Origin: Periplaneta americana
Lineage: Eukaryota; Arthropoda; Insecta; Blattodea; Blattidae
Assembly: GCF_040183065.1 (NCBI RefSeq)
Contig: NC_091129.1
Span: 502,501 to 566,500, forward strand
DNA: 64,000 nucleotides
Reading direction: 5' to 3'
Both the position numbers and the translations under genes were made by a program. This document shows positions 52,553 to 63,361 of this stretch, one piece after another (the first letter of the stretch is position 1; each line of letters begins with the position of its first letter). Under the pieces are notes generated by a model. The model searched no databases, was not told the origin of the DNA, and was given only the letters and a program-made list of their open reading frames with translations.

Positions 52553-52616
<64 letters not shown>
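52367..52616. repeat. (CTA)n followed by (AAT)n
   Basis: About 60 CTA triplets with occasional CTG, then about 21 AAT units. The 60-70-residue homopolymer frames across it are artefacts. Confidence 0.95.
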
Positions 52617-52617
<1 letters not shown>

Positions 52618-53811
52618 CTTTTTGATTTTATACAACAGTTTAACCTACAGATTAAATTAAAAAGTAGACATTATTAACCTTGGTTATGAATATTCACATT
52701 CGGAGTTCCTATGAAAATGATGCAAGTCTGACAGCCTGGTTGAATCCCGATAAAGCGGATCGAGATTGATAAAAATCCCGATTTGAGGGATAATAGCCTA
52801 GAACGCAATTTAAACAAGTTAGTCTGCATTTCCTATTATCCGATATTTTTATTTATATATTGACTCAGATGGTTACATTGTAAACATAGAGGTAACCCGC
52901 GGAAATTTAGTAAGTCTGTGAGGTAACCCAGCTGATTGCCGTAAGGTAACTCTACTCGCAAGATAATAGTTCCCCTAGTTCTACCACATTGTTGATTAAT
53001 CCGTTTCGGTACCTAGTTGCTGTTCTCGCAAGTAATCAACATTGTGTATTTTAGGTGCGTTGAGTACCAAAAAAAAAAAAAAAAAAGAGCGTTTTAATAT
53101 TGTATTTTACACTAATAACAGACACATACAATTGCTGCGTTATGTAGTGCAGTGAACTATGTTTAAACATGGACTCATCGTCGATGTACTGTTGCAGTAC
53201 CGGTTCCGAAAAAGAAAAGTTGCAAAGTTAATTTAGTAGCGAATGGTTAAAACATATTCATGGTTAATAAAAGAAAAAAAAACGATTAGCCTGTAGTATT
53301 CACTGTAGCCTACTGCGTGTCTTGCGTATTTCAGTGTTTCTCAGGGAGGCGAATATTACATTAAAAGCACGAGAATACTACTTTGCAGAAAACAACTATA
53401 AACCTCTTTGATAAAGTGATGAAAAATATAATGTCTTAAGTTAGCTTCTGATATCCCGATTTCCCTCGCAGAAAACCTAGCAACTCTGCTGACAGGGGAC
53501 ACACGTTATTAAAGATATATCGCAAAGGAAGTATTGTTCCTTTAAACAAAAACATTTAGCTTTCGGATACGCAATACAACACGTATTCAAATAGCGGTTT
53601 TGAAATCCCGCGCGTTTTCTAACAAACAAATGGCGCCTTTCTGCTGCTTCAATTTTTTCTCAGTCCTCCGCTATAGCGTGGTAGGGGCTCGGCCGTAAGG
53701 CAGACCTACATCAAAGACGTTTTATAGTTTAACCAACTACATGGTCGCTTAACCCGATCACGAAGGGCAGTGTTTCAACCATATAAATTAGTTGGAATGC
53801 ATAAACAGTAA

Positions 53812-54286
53812 AGCCTGGTTCAGACGGTGCGTGTTTCTGTGATGGATTCCAAGGTGGCTGCGCGGATGGGTCGCCTGCGTGGTTACTCACCGGAAGTAAT
53901 GCGCTCTGGTGGCTCCGTGGAAGGCTAGCTTGCTGGATTTCGAGGGTAGTTTCCTTACTATTTTTCGTGATGGTTTGCAGGCTGGAAACCAAAGATTATC
54001 ATATCACCACTGAAACCATGTCGCTATGTCCGTTGTTTTCCAACTAAACATGTTTTTTGATATATTTCTTAGTTTCTAAGAAACAACAATTAAATATCGG
54101 ACTTTAGCTGTTTTACACTTATGGCAAAGACGATTTTCCAATTTGAATTGTGAAAAGAGCCAGCTCCGTGTGAACAACTACCATCACCGTAGGCAACACG
54201 GGAGCCAGCCAGTCAGCACGCAGGCAACCCATCCGCGCAGCCGCCTTGGAATCCATCACGGAAACACGCACCGTCTGAACCGGGCT
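53812..54286. mobile_element. 475-bp Harbinger MITE
   Basis: Same ends as 44910-46677 (AGCCTGGTTCAGACGG... / CCGTCTGAACCGGGCT), TSD TAA (53809-53811, 54287-54289). Only terminal sequence remains. Confidence 0.9.
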
Positions 54287-54317
54287 TAACATAATATGTT
54301 TCTCTAAAATGTAGTGT

Positions 54318-57293
54318 AAAGGTAAACGTTCACTACATCGTATCTAGTGATGGGGTAAAACGTGATTTTTCACTCACCGGTGAAGCAGTGATAGTTCTTT
54401 TTCAATCACGGTGATTTAAAGTAGTGATCCAGTGATTTGAAGCGATTTTCAACTGCCTGTGATTACGACGAGCTGTCTTGCAACAGCTGATCACTGGTGC
54501 AGTGATCTAGTGAGTGGTGGCGATTCGGCGATTGGAAATTTGAGTGATTTCTCACTACGAAATGCCAGTACTCCAACTGTTTTTAATGAAATTGTTGGTG
54601 AATGTGATTATGATCGTGAAATGCGTTGGTGTCAAATTCAAAATAATGAAGGGATAAGAAATGGATACATTCAGTGGAGAGAAAAGACTTTTCGCGCTGG
54701 GTTGGCCCTGAATGTATAAATTAAGTTATGTTAGCTGAGATGAAACTAGCGCTGAGGTGATTTTGGAAGCGAAAATCATTGAATTTATGAGGGAGTATGT
54801 TTGTGGAGATACAGTTAATCGTATATGCAAGGAATAATAAAAGCTTCAACTAACCTAACCCATCATATATTAGTATATGGCTATGCAAGGTGTACAAGCG
54901 GAGTACAAAGGGGAACTACCTCAGCACTAGTTTAGCGAAAGTGGTCTAGAAAGAAATGTTACAGTGAAATCAGACATATTAGTTGAAAATATTTGCGGAA
55001 TTTAAAAAATATTTAACTTAAATTAAATATGTAATTTTCATTTGGTAGGATTAAAATAAACTGGTAAGAGTGATTGAACAAAGTAGGCTTACTTTCTTAT
55101 ATTAACCTTAACGAACCTCGCCTCAGTCCTTTTTATTTTTTCCACATTCCACAGTATCGTTAAACTACTACAGTAAACTGCAAATAATATTAGTAATTCT
55201 CCAGAAAAGCTACACTCAATAAGGCTCAATTTTCTTTGACTTCACTGGCTTCTGTGAGATGTATATTGTGATGTACACGTGGTTTAGTTAGCTCCCATAA
55301 ATACAACAGCTATCGTGTAGACCTATGTAGCAATACATTCAACATAAAAATCGTTTCATACTTACCTGTATATTCTAATGCACTGTTGTAGCCCTCCCTC
55401 CCACTGCTTACCAATATAACACTCGACAGGTCCAAGACGCAATACTAGGAAACTATTTCTCTAGTAATTATCCTGGACCGCTTGCAGGTTATGTTGCAAA
55501 TAGTAAAGAGAGTGTAGTTCTTCTGGAGAACATACCATAAATTAACATGAAATCAATAATAATTACTACGGTTAAATCACTGTAACAATATTTATTTAAA
55601 AAATTTACTTACATAAATAATTACCAGAGATAGAAATTCATGCAATTACTTATCTGTATGTAAATGTCGTAAGTGAAATTTATTGAGTAGACATTTCAAG
55701 AATTTTTGTTTTGGATGAGTGAATTTTATTTCATTATATTGACATATTCGAGCAATGTTTTGCATACTATAATATCATAATATAAGCATATTTTAATTTG
55801 TTTTCCATACTGTTTGTATATAAACGTTAAAAAATCTATCTATCTGTGGTACAGTTAATCTGGAGAATTATGGAGAAATTACTACAGTAACATTTATTTA
55901 CAAAATGAACTTGGTGAAATCTCTACAATAACATATATTTACAAAATTAACTAAGGGAAATTACTACAATAATATTTCTTTTCACAAAATTAACTTTGTA
56001 AGTCAACAATTACCAAAGATTGGAAGTTAATGCAATTGCATAGGCTATATTTGTCATAAATATGTGAGTGAAATTTGAGTGGACATTTCAGAAATTTGTT
56101 TTGGATGAGGGAGTTTTATTTCAGAATATTGGCATATTTTAACATTAGTTTGCTTATATTAACGTAATGACAGCATACAATTAGCATATTTTAATATGTT
56201 TTGCATAGTATTAATACATATTAACTAATGAAAATCCAATAGAATTACGATCATGTGATATACAAATTAGCGTCCTTTATTTCACCAAATCAAGACTGTC
56301 GCCAGTGGCTAAATATTGGTTCTTTTGAATTCGCGGCCTTCGCGGGTATTGAAATTTCCCGCTAATGACGTCATTCAAGGTGAAGGGAAGTCTATTTTCT
56401 TGGCCACTAGGTGCCAGCCTATATCAATGAACTTGGGTGCCAGTAAAGGATTTTGCCAAGCAGTTCAAAACTTGTGCAACAGATGGAAGAAGACTGCAAT
56501 GGAAGAGATTCAGCTATATCACAGTCTGTTGCTATCAACGAGTTGTCTTCTCTTTCTAACTCGTTGGTTGCTATATTTTGAGAACAAGGAGAGAGTTTAA
56601 TCACTGTATGTACAGTATACGTGACAGTAGTTTCATGTTGCAGTGAAATCACAGTTCGATCACTGTTTCACTGGTTAATGAACAGCTCACTCACTGGAGT
56701 GAAAGTGATTTATTAATCACCGGTGAGAAATCGCTGCTAGTGATTTTTTTTCCATCTCTAATCGTATCGGACGCAACGCCTCACGGCAAATCCGTCCACG
56801 TTTCTCGGATGGGCAACTTTTCCGATGCGTTCGATTATGGCCTTCTTTAATAAATCAATTTTAATTGGTCAACTGTTACTATTATGTTGTGCCATGTTCA
56901 GTGTCGCGCCAAATTGGCAGACGGAAAACTTATTTCGCGTGTAGAAAATTGCAAAGAATTATATAATTTGAGGTGTTCCCGTTACAGTAATCAAGTCATT
57001 TCTTCCAAATATATTATGTAACCAATATTTCTTTCGTTCCTTCCTCTTCAATTAAGACGCATGAAGCAATTACAAATTCTTATTCGCTAACAGACGTAAT
57101 TAATAGACCTAACCTCAACTCCTTTGCTTTCAGTAACGTCAATATCGTAAGACGTCATGTTTTGAACAGCTGATAGGGGAATCCGATAAGGCGATGAGGT
57201 GGAGCCGTTACAGTGAACGCGCTACACTTAAAATATCCGTTGCGTGCGATTCGTACGAGGAGTGCGATACGATGTCGTGAACGCTTACCTTTT
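54318..57293. mobile_element. TIR element interrupted by a hAT-type element
   Basis: 'AAAGGTAAACGTTCACTACA' (54318 on) pairs with 'GATGTCGTGAACGCTTACCT' near 57271-57292. Without the inner hAT it would be about 560 bp. Its right part (56769-57240) has no gene. Confidence 0.7.
54345..56760. mobile_element. hAT-type transposon with perfect 8-bp TSD
   Basis: TSD ATCGTATC (54337-54344, 56761-56768). Ends TAGTGATGGGG... and ...CCATCTCTA with inner 'CACTCACCGGTGA' near both ends, rich in 'AGTGAT' motifs. 2416 bp. The 86-residue frame at 54459-54719 is not recognisable as transposase. At 56536-56567 two oppositely oriented ends of the 47158-48661 family lie face to face. Confidence 0.85.
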
Positions 57294-57448
57294 GACTCCA
57301 CCCTTCAACACCCTTCAAAAATCAAACACACAGGCAGAGAAGTTCGAGATGACGCCGTGATCTAGTAGGCTCTCAGGATGGTGCGTGAAGCACTGAAACA
57401 GCTGTAAGCCGGACAAATCTTGCATAATTAACACGAGTAAGTCAATTA

Positions 57449-59072
57449 ATTGAGGCGTCTAGAATCAAAACCCTCCAAGTCCATAAAACAAAATTTGTGG
57501 GAAAATGGAAAAAACTGTTTCCATATAAATAAACATTCTTGAGATATAAACAATGCTTTTATCAAGTATTTTATTATCATTAGATACGTTCAAACAAATT
57601 ACAGAATTGTCCCTTCATTGAAACTAAAAAGTGTATTTGGAGGCTTTTGAAAGTAAGAGAATTAGTTCTAAGCATAAAAATGAGTCAAAAAGGAAAGCAT
57701 TTTAACTTACACCTTACAAATTATGTAGGCAATGAAACCCAGACATGAAGTATGATTATGCACATGCTTTAAACATAACAGCAGTATAAATTTGAATATA
57801 TGTTACAGTTTTTAAGTTCATACAAATTTTACACAATACTGTCACATTCCTCTTCCTCCAGATTAACAGTTTCTTCTTCGTCTTCTTATTATTCACGTTC
57901 AATTCTATTGTTTTTTCTTGCTACTACCTTTGCAACAACGGTGTCAGTTCTATAATTAAACTCATCTTGCACTGTTATCTGTTCTTTCAATGCAGATCGT
58001 CTTAAAATAAATCTTTTACAGGGACTGACTTAAAATAGAAGGAGATCTTAAAATTATGTCTGCCTCTTTCTTCCAGTCTTGAAGAGGTAGGCCTACATCT
58101 TCATTTTCAAGATCAAAGACTGTTCCATGTTTGCCAATTATCTTCATATTCTTGAGGATCTACAATCACTTCCTTATTTCTTTTTCGATTACTCCAAATA
58201 TGCGATCGGGAGGGAGAAATGAATGCCCAACCACAGGAAATGTAATTTACACTTTTTTAACAGTTGGAGGTGCTATAGTGAGTAGCCATTTAGGGAACAT
58301 TCCAATCATTGTTGTATTTTTATTTTGTGCAGTAATAAAATTGTCTTATTGCTGATTATCTGATGAGTAGAAAACGGAATGGAACTTCTTTATGTCCAAC
58401 AAACTTAAACTGTTGGATTTCCATTTACTGCCAACAGCATGATTACAAGCTGGTATAGCAGGAGGGCACAAGAGGAGTACCGACAAAATTATGTAATTAA
58501 TTATTAATTGGTAAGAATAGGCCTAAAGTATGTTATAATAATTTAATACTATACATAATATTTATTTTCATCATATTATGTTTTCTATCAGATGAAAATA
58601 TAATTTCAACCACACATCCTTTCTTTCCTTTCCATTTCTCCCTATTTAGTGTTTTTACAGAAGATTTTCTTTGTGAACATTTTTGTAACTCACTGCTCAT
58701 TCTATCCACCATTTCACTGAATATTATTAGAGAAGAAATTAAACTTAATAACGTTTAACAAGAGCTTAACCACACAAATAATAAATCAATATCGCACAGC
58801 TGAGGAATGCTTGGTAAAGCAGTCCCACAACCTGATTGGCAGAAAGGGACTTGGAGGTTTTTGAAACTAACAATGGCCGAAATTCAGTTGGATCTAGCGG
58901 ATATTGAAACTAACACTAACTTTTGTCCAGCATTTTCAGAGGAATCCAGCGGATATTGCAGAAAAATAATGCAAGCATCGGATTGGTCGTGCAAAGATAC
59001 ATAGAAAAATAACTTTATCTCATTTTTTTTTCTTCGATGGACTTGGCGGGTTTTGATTGTAGACGCCTCAAT
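57449..59072. mobile_element. 1.6-kb TIR element with TA target duplication
   Basis: Ends ATTGAGGCGTCTAGAATCAA... and their complement '...TTTTGATTGTAGACGCCTCA', about 37 bp. Flanking TA at 57447-57448 and 59073-59074. Contains the minus-strand protein remnant at 57960-58290. Confidence 0.75.
57960..58290 (-). pseudogene. Remnant of a transposon protein with a 'GHSFLPPDRxFG' motif
   Basis: Minus strand reads 'FPVVGHSFLPPDRIFGVIEK' and 'EIRK', then in a shifted frame 'VIVDPQEYEDNWQT' and, shifted again, 'HGTVFDLENEDVGLPLQDWK'. I recall this layout from repetitive insect proteins annotated with DUF7869-like domains; it is probably transposon-derived. Two frameshifts in about 120 bp show it is dead. 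Confidence 0.45.
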
Positions 59073-59104
59073 TATATTCAAGTGTTAAAAGTAGTGTACG
59101 GAAG

Positions 59105-59334
59105 ATTCAAAATGGATAAAAAAAAGTAGTAGCAGGAATAGTAGTAGCAATAGCATCAGAAAATGTTTCATTAATCCGTAACTAAGACAGGAATTACCTT
59201 CAATCAGTTATATTAAAAAATATATATATTTTTATAATTTATGTAGTTTCTGTATGTTTAAGTTCGGTGAATAATTTTATTATTCATGTATGCACTGAAA
59301 CTACAGCTGTTTGAAGAAAATGAATGATATAGAG
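59105..59334 (+). mobile_element. Family-X fragment left of the Harbinger insertion
   Basis: Decayed 'AGTAGTAGCA' triplets, then 'TTTCATTAATCCGTAACTAA' and 'TTATTCATGTATGCACTGAA', as at 49985-50145. The matching outer end of X lies at 62470-62575, so a Harbinger copy inserted in between. Confidence 0.75.
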
Positions 59335-59798
59335 TGAAGCCCGGTTCAGACGGTACGTGTTTCTGTGATGGATTCCAAGGTGGCTGCGCGGATGGGTCGC
59401 CTGCGTGGTCACTCACCGTTAATAATGCGCTCTGGTGGCTCCGTGGATGGCTAGCTTGCTGGATTTCGAGGGTAGGTTCCTTGCTATTTTTCCTGCGTGC
59501 TTCTGTGCTGGTTCAGTGTTACCAAAATAGTTGTTCACCAACTAAATCTTTTTTTTATATATATACATTTCTTAGTTTATAAGGATAGAATAATCAAATA
59601 TAGAACTTCAGTTGTTTTAAACTTCTTGTTTAATTGCTTTGTTGCAACATTTACTATTGTTAATGTAGAATTTTAGTTGTTTTCCACTTATGGTTAGTTT
59701 CTTATTTATCATGAGTGTTATCTAGACTGTTCCGGACCTTGGGAGCGAGAAAACAACAGTGTGGATCAACCTCGGGAAGGTTGCAGAAGCTATTTTAA

Positions 59799-60640
59799 GG
59801 GGAGAGGATGGTATTTTTGATGAAAAATTACTAAATTAAAAAAATATATATATTCTTTAAAATACTCTGTGATATGTGTGGATCACCATTTTTAAACTTC
59901 CTGCATTATGGATTTTTAAATCACTCGCCCACTTTTATTTTTGTTTCCGGTAAATTAAATTAAAAAAAAAATTGTTTTTTTTTTTCTTTAAAATACAGTT
60001 TGAAATGTGTGGAAAACAATGCATAACATTTTGGGGGTATTTGTGCCCTTATCGGATGTTGAGACGTCATTTTTAAACTTCCAGCGCTATGGATTTTTAA
60101 ATCACACGCCCGCTTTTATTGGTTTCCAGTAACTTCATTTCTTTTTGCTACATTGCCAGACAAAATGAATATAATTATTTCTGAACTATTAAAGATACAT
60201 GCATGATATTTAGAACATACATTCTTTAGACTATTTGGAAACTTTTCTCTGTAACAGAATTTTGTTAATTGATTTCATTTTAAAAATACGTGCGTTTGTT
60301 TGCAAGAAAGGAAATCAGAAAATTTTTATTAAATTTTAATTGTTTATTTTACCAACGTAGGGACCAATATCAAAATTCTGTTACAGACAGTTTGTAGAAC
60401 ATGCTTTTGCAAATACATTGCAAAAACTGTTTGAATCTATCTTTAAAAACGGTTTAGATATATCGGTTTTAGTATAATCCTGCATTGGGTTATTATTTTC
60501 AAATTTGGGCCCCCAAATAATTTTTTTTTCGAAATATTTTTATTTGGTTTAGTTGCCACAGCTATGAGCTCTCTACATACAAAAAATTAATAATTTACAC
60601 CAAATAGGAAAGAAGTTTTAAAAAATATCATCCTCTCCCC
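59799..60640. mobile_element. TTAA-flanked MITE inside the second Harbinger copy
   Basis: Reverse complement of 45378-46218, with TTAA at 59795-59798 and 60641-60644. It was present before the Harbinger progenitor spread. Confidence 0.75.
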
Positions 60641-61084
60641 TTAAGAGAGCAAGTCGAAATTTTTGATTATGAATTCCTACGGTTGGACCAGAGATCAAGT
60701 CAGAACTTTAATTGAGGCGTACAGAGAAGAAACATGTTTATATGCTATACAAACAGCATTGTTAAGACATCTTGGCCCGTATTTCTACGCAGTAACCATT
60801 TTCGGCTCCACATTCTACTCTTTTTAATTTGATCCGTCTCCTCAGCGTTCAAAGCTAGCAAAACAGCAAAGGCTGCTAAACGTCTTCTTCGTACAGCTTC
60901 ACATACAGCTTCCATATTTTTTGTTTACAAATCGCACCGCGCCAGCATCTCCAACTTCCAAACTGGGATCCAGCCAAAGAGTTTGTAATACTTCAAACTC
61001 TTTGGATCCAGCATGCAAGGCAGCTCGCTCCGTGTGAACGAAAACCATCATCGCAGCCACCACGGAACCCAGCCTTCTAGCCAC

Positions 61085-62417
61085 CACAGTCTACTATATA
61101 CAGTCGCGAAGCTTGAGGTGTTTTTTTGCAAATCTCGTGATAAAGCGCTCCAAGCGGTTAGCAACTAGAAACTATAGACTGTCCATGATCGACTTTGGAC
61201 TGTGTCGTATTTCTATCGAGTGCTAGCTCGTTGCGTATTTCACATTGATGCTTGTAAAATGTTCGTTATTGGTTATAATGAAAATGTTAATGGCTAAAAT
61301 ATAATAATTGGAATAATAATATGGGACAAGGAGGAGACGTTTATAGTGCTATAAATTGTAGCAACAGTAAGAGAAAGACGCCAGAGTTATCCTTTTCCCG
61401 ATTTCCGAAAGATTCAGAAAGGTTCCTGGGTTTCCACAGGAATGCTGTGCAGAAACAAAACTGTTAATTTGAAGTTCTTTGTGACTGTTAGAATACATTA
61501 TATCCTTAAATTTCACACTGAAATGTTTCAGTCTAACCGAAAGGACATTAGATACCGGTTAAAGTTCTGTCACTTAGGCTGCTAAATTTCCAGAGAAATA
61601 AAGGTTAGGTCTACTTTTTTTTCAGAGGATATATTTTTAATTGTAGCTATTAATTTTGTTATTATTTTAATGTGTTATTTTACTAAAGACGTAGAAAAAT
61701 TAAGTTTGTTTTAATGAAATTTATTGATCATGTTTTATTTTCAATTCTGGTGGGATTATTATTGCTTAGGCCTACTTTTTTCTTCAAAGGATATGTTTTT
61801 AATTATAGCTGTTAATTTTGTTGTTATTTTTATTTGTTGCTTTACTAGAGACGTAGAAAAAGTCTGTTACAATAAAATGTATTGATCACGTTTTATTTCC
61901 AATTCTGGTGTGATTATTATTGCTTAACCTCATCCCACTTTAACTACGTAAGCATACACTACAAGTACCGGTAGACGTAAGTTACTCCATTAATTCATAT
62001 TTCCATTATTATTTTTGTAAAGGGAAAATGCAAATTAATATTTATTGGTTTCATAGTTAATTATCGCTATAATCTTGAATGAGTGAAGCTATTATAGTAA
62101 ATTTCAGTTCGTTTTGCACAAACAAAAATTATATTAACTTATTTCTTGCAGGTATCTTCGAGTTTATGGTGGAATTTAATATGCATTCATTAAAATAATA
62201 AATTAACTTTACGCATTTAATATTTCAATAATGGAAGGAAGGTGTTAATATTTTCCAAAAGAACACGACAACGAAAGTGTAACATATTTTGTCGGCTGAT
62301 AGGAGAGAGATCTGCGATGATGAGGCGATAGTAGCGATCCTAGTGGTGGGCAAGTACCCATGTTTGCATTTTTACTACATATTGAGCTTCGCGACTGTAT
62401 ATATATAGTAGACTGTA
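61085..62417 (+). mobile_element. THAP/P-element-like transposon nested in Harbinger
   Basis: 1333 bp with inverted ends CACAGTCTACTATATACAGT... / ...TATATAGTAGACTGTA continuing to 'CGCGAAGCT'. 7-bp TSD TAGCCAC (61078-61084, 62418-62424), lying exactly in the Harbinger end sequence, so the insertion point is certain. Encodes a THAP-like start (61321-61467). P-type by THAP domain and TSD length. Confidence 0.82.
61321..61467 (+). pseudogene. Truncated THAP-domain protein
   Basis: ATG 'GQGGDVYSAINCSNSKRKTP' then 'ELSFSRFPKDSERFLGFHRN', stop at 61465-61467 (48 residues). The THAP zinc finger normally starts C-x4-C, with 'F-x-x-F-P-x-D' about 20 residues later. Here the first Cys is Tyr ('VYSAINC'), and the C-terminal CxxH and core are missing. 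THAP domains bind P-element ends; this copy cannot do so. Confidence 0.7.
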
Positions 62418-62469
62418 TAGCCACTTTGGAATCCATCACAGAAACACGCACCGTCTGAACCGGGCTTTA

Positions 62470-62590
62470 TTCACCTCTACCAAACAAATGGTCGCTCGTC
62501 GACTGTTCAATTTGGGAACATAACACTAGCGCCAGTGAGCGGTCTAGCGGGTTATTTAGTAAGTCTATATATGTTCCTGCGGTTATTTAG
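62470..62590 (+). mobile_element. Family-X outer end with a short internal duplication
   Basis: 'AACACTAGCGCCAGTGAGCG' and 'GGTTATTTAGTAAGTCTAT' as at 50560-50613. The last 22 bp or so occur twice (62551-62570, 62580-62599). Confidence 0.75.
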
Positions 62591-62604
62591 TAAGTCTATG
62601 GTTC

Positions 62605-62695
62605 CTGCTCTTGCTCAGGATAGGGACCAGTGGCGGGCTTATGTGAGGGCGGCAATGAACCTCCGGGTTCCTTAAAATCCAGTAAGTAGTAGTAG
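62605..62695 (+). mobile_element. RTE-like LINE 3' tip with (AGT)n tail
   Basis: 'CTTGCTCAGGATAGGGACCA' to 'CGGGTTCCTTAAAATCCAGT' followed by AGTAGTAGTAGTAA. Confidence 0.85.
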
Positions 62696-62770
62696 TAATT
62701 TTTGGGGGCACGGGGAACGTAGACCAACCCAATACATCAACTGCAAAATTAGAGAGAGATGATGTGGTTG

Positions 62771-62771
62771 A

Positions 62772-62834
<63 letters not shown>
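62771..62834. repeat. (ATT)n microsatellite
   Basis: About 21 ATT units. Confidence 0.95.
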
Positions 62835-62849
62835 TCAATCAAGATTGGT

Positions 62850-63091
62850 AAGCAAATTGTGTTAAAATTTGCTTTTTATTTGTATATAGATTTGAGTCGT
62901 TTTTTTTTCGTTATTTTGACGGATTCTGACGGATTTTCAGGTGTTAAACTGACGGGGATACAATTGACGTGTTGGCAACACTGAGCGGAGTCGTGTTTCT
63001 GGAGTTGGGGACACTGCTACAAGCCAGAATTTCGCTTGTCATTTTTCATATATAATTCTGTCGTGGGGTTTCTTTTGGAAATAATTTTACA
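62850..63091 (+). promoter_or_regulatory. Probable Rpt6 promoter and 5' UTR
   Basis: Stretch between a (ATT)n repeat and the Rpt6 start codon. It is not made of recognisable repeats and includes a moderately GC-rich stretch near 62990-63030, unlike its surroundings. No TATA box at a convincing distance was seen. Assigned by position. Confidence 0.35.
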
Positions 63092-63112
63092 ATGACCCAT
63101 ACGAACATTGAG
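63092..63112 (+). CDS. Rpt6: Rpt6/PSMC5 exon 1 (start codon)
   Basis: ATG followed by 'THTNIE' and then the donor 'GAG|GTACTA' (phase 0). Fly Rpt6 has a comparable short N-terminal extension ahead of the conserved part. Joining to the phase-0 acceptor at 63199 keeps the frame into the conserved exon 2, whose first codon is another ATG. Upstream 62850-63091 is free of recognisable transposons and would be promoter and 5' UTR. The GTACTA donor is weak; the alternative is translation starting at the exon-2 ATG. Confidence 0.7.
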
Positions 63113-63199
63113 GTACTATAACAAATTCTTAATTCTGATCACATTTTTGCGTATGTGTACATTTTTATATACAATTTATGTCGATGTCTATGCTTTCAG

Positions 63200-63344
63200 A
63201 TGGAGGTAGATGATAAGCCCTCAAAAGGGGAAGGATTCCGGCAGTATTACATTACAAAAATTGAAGAACTGCAACTGATCGTAGCAGAGAAGAGCCAAAA
63301 TTTGCGACGTCTTCAAGCACAAAGGAATGAACTCAATGCGAAAG
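63200..63344 (+). CDS. Rpt6: Rpt6/PSMC5 exon 2: N-terminal coiled coil of a proteasome ATPase
   Basis: Acceptor 'tatgctttcag', donor 'AAAG|GTAACA' (phase 1). It reads '[20 protein letters not shown]', then '[20 protein letters not shown]' and 'QRNELNAK'. This nearly equals the N-terminus of PSMC5/Rpt6, where '[33 protein letters not shown]' is highly conserved. Function: Rpt6 is one of six AAA+ ATPases in the 19S base of the 26S proteasome, which unfolds ubiquitinated substrates. This segment is the helix that forms a coiled coil with a partner Rpt subunit. Walker motifs would be in exons right of the window. Confidence 0.93.
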
Positions 63345-63361
63345 GTAACAATTTATGTCAG

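Larger units (their letters stand above)
48851..53694. mobile_element. Large imperfect palindrome formed by two inverted family-X elements
   Basis: Left arm 48851-50613 matches the reverse complement of 51138-53694 along nearly its whole length. Paired landmarks: 'CCGAGCCCCTACCACGC', 'AAAACGCGCGGGATTTCAAA', 'TTTCATTAATCCGTAACTAA', 'GTTACATTTCACTGATTAGT', 'GACCGCTCACTGGCGCTAGT'. Each X copy has its own inverted ends built on 'GTTCCCAAATTGAA...GCC'. The right arm is longer because it holds (TAA)n, a SINE (51728-52068) and expanded trinucleotides. Spacer about 524 bp. Long open frames were not found. Confidence 0.85.
59338..62466 (-). mobile_element. PIF/Harbinger copy, inverted, with nested elements
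   Basis: Ends AGCCCGGTTCAGACGGTACG and CCGTCTGAACCGGGCT; flanks TGA / TTA (3-bp TSD with one change). Reverse-complement relative of 44910-46677, including the TTAA-flanked insertion (59799-60640), the Myb/SANT start (60669-60827, plus strand 'MNSYGWTRDQVRTLIEAYRE') and the transposase start on minus. Further interrupted by 61085-62417. Confidence 0.88.

Noticed and set aside
52349..52555. Poly-Tyr/Cys and poly-Val frames
   Set aside because: Pure translation of the (CTA)n microsatellite.
62245..62451. 68-residue minus-strand frame
   Set aside because: Spans the junction of the THAP-type element and the Harbinger end; a chimera of two repeats.
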